Assembly: GCF_015062615.1 (NCBI RefSeq)
Contig: NZ_SUUH01000005.1
Span: forward strand, 96,968-160,967
Length of the DNA: 64,000 nucleotides
Source of the DNA: Denitrobacterium detoxificans
GTDB lineage: Bacteria > Actinomycetota > Coriobacteriia > Coriobacteriales > Eggerthellaceae
Direction: 5' to 3'
Below the pieces are notes generated by a model. It was not told where the DNA came from. It made no database searches and saw nothing but the letters and a program-made list of their open reading frames with translations. Each line of letters opens with the position of its first letter. The first letter of the stretch is position 1. Both the position numbers and the translations under genes were made by a program. Positions 63,924 to 64,000 of this stretch are shown one piece after another.

Positions 63924-64000
63924 GCTTGGGAACAGCGTAAGTTAGGAGATATTGCGACATCCTTTGAGTATGGGCTGAACGCAGCTGCTGAAGAATTCGA
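63924..64000 (+). pseudogene. Silent hsdS cassette (start-less, runs off the right edge)
   Basis: In frame the DNA reads WEQRKLGDIATSFEYGLNAA, the conserved HsdS opening followed by a TRD start unlike either TRD of the active gene. No start codon or ribosome site precedes it and a terminator lies just upstream, so it is not expressed as it stands. It is in direct orientation with hsdS and shares 19 identical bases with both internal repeats, making it a candidate donor of a new specificity. The far end is outside the window. Confidence 0.8.

Overview
The window reads as chromosomal DNA of an anaerobic, host-associated actinobacterium of class Coriobacteriia, probably in the Eggerthellaceae neighbourhood. 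This is inferred from moderately high G+C and codon use, a Tat-exported lipoprotein flavin reductase next to a LysR regulator, a phenylacetate-CoA ligase/ACT pair, a MotA-DUF2149-FecCDE operon, and many secreted proteins ending in a three-repeat DUF5648 module. Genus cannot be fixed from the sequence.

Layout. 1-3.1 kb: two-subunit ABC exporter, first subunit cut by the left edge. 3.1-7.1 kb: YbjQ protein, Tat-lipoprotein FAD reductase, LysR regulator and, convergently, a metallo-beta-lactamase-fold hydrolase. 7.1-10.1 kb: CmpB-type membrane protein, PaaK-like ligase with an ACT protein, then a Vsr endonuclease on the minus strand. 10.6-11.9 kb: gene-poor, with palindromic repeats, an rplJ-leader-like RNA ending in a terminator, and a structured repeat. 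11.9-19.4 kb: dnaE, truA and a very long disordered protein. 19.7-30 kb: three secreted DUF5648 proteins (giant subtilase, uncharacterised protein, N-acetylmuramoyl-L-alanine amidase), the first behind a strong DtxR/IdeR-like iron box. 30-34.5 kb: asnB, a divergent sodium:neurotransmitter-type symporter, and a DinJ antitoxin with a truncated YafQ toxin. 34.7-40.8 kb: a 2025-residue repetitive surface protein. 41-51.7 kb: an operon of an ExbB-like and an ExbD-like (DUF2149) protein, a FecCD/FecE/FecB-type importer and two large secreted proteins, followed by one more DUF5648 protein at 51.9-53.3 kb. 53.5-56.5 kb: alpha/beta hydrolase, tRNA-Ser, tadA, ispE. 56.9-64 kb: type I restriction-modification operon hsdM-hsdS-hsdR with a start-less hsdS fragment running off the right edge.

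Two themes connect the region. First, six secreted proteins share the C-terminal DUF5648 module and lack a visible LPXTG anchor. One is a cell-wall amidase and one closes the importer operon, so the module may hold proteins at the envelope (inference). Second, four intergenic repeats (11.4, 28.4, 33.7, 54.6 kb) keep the same single-stranded boxes while their helices change sequence but stay complementary, as expected of a structured RNA or a hairpin-dependent element. I do not recognise this family, and it is the best candidate here for something undescribed.
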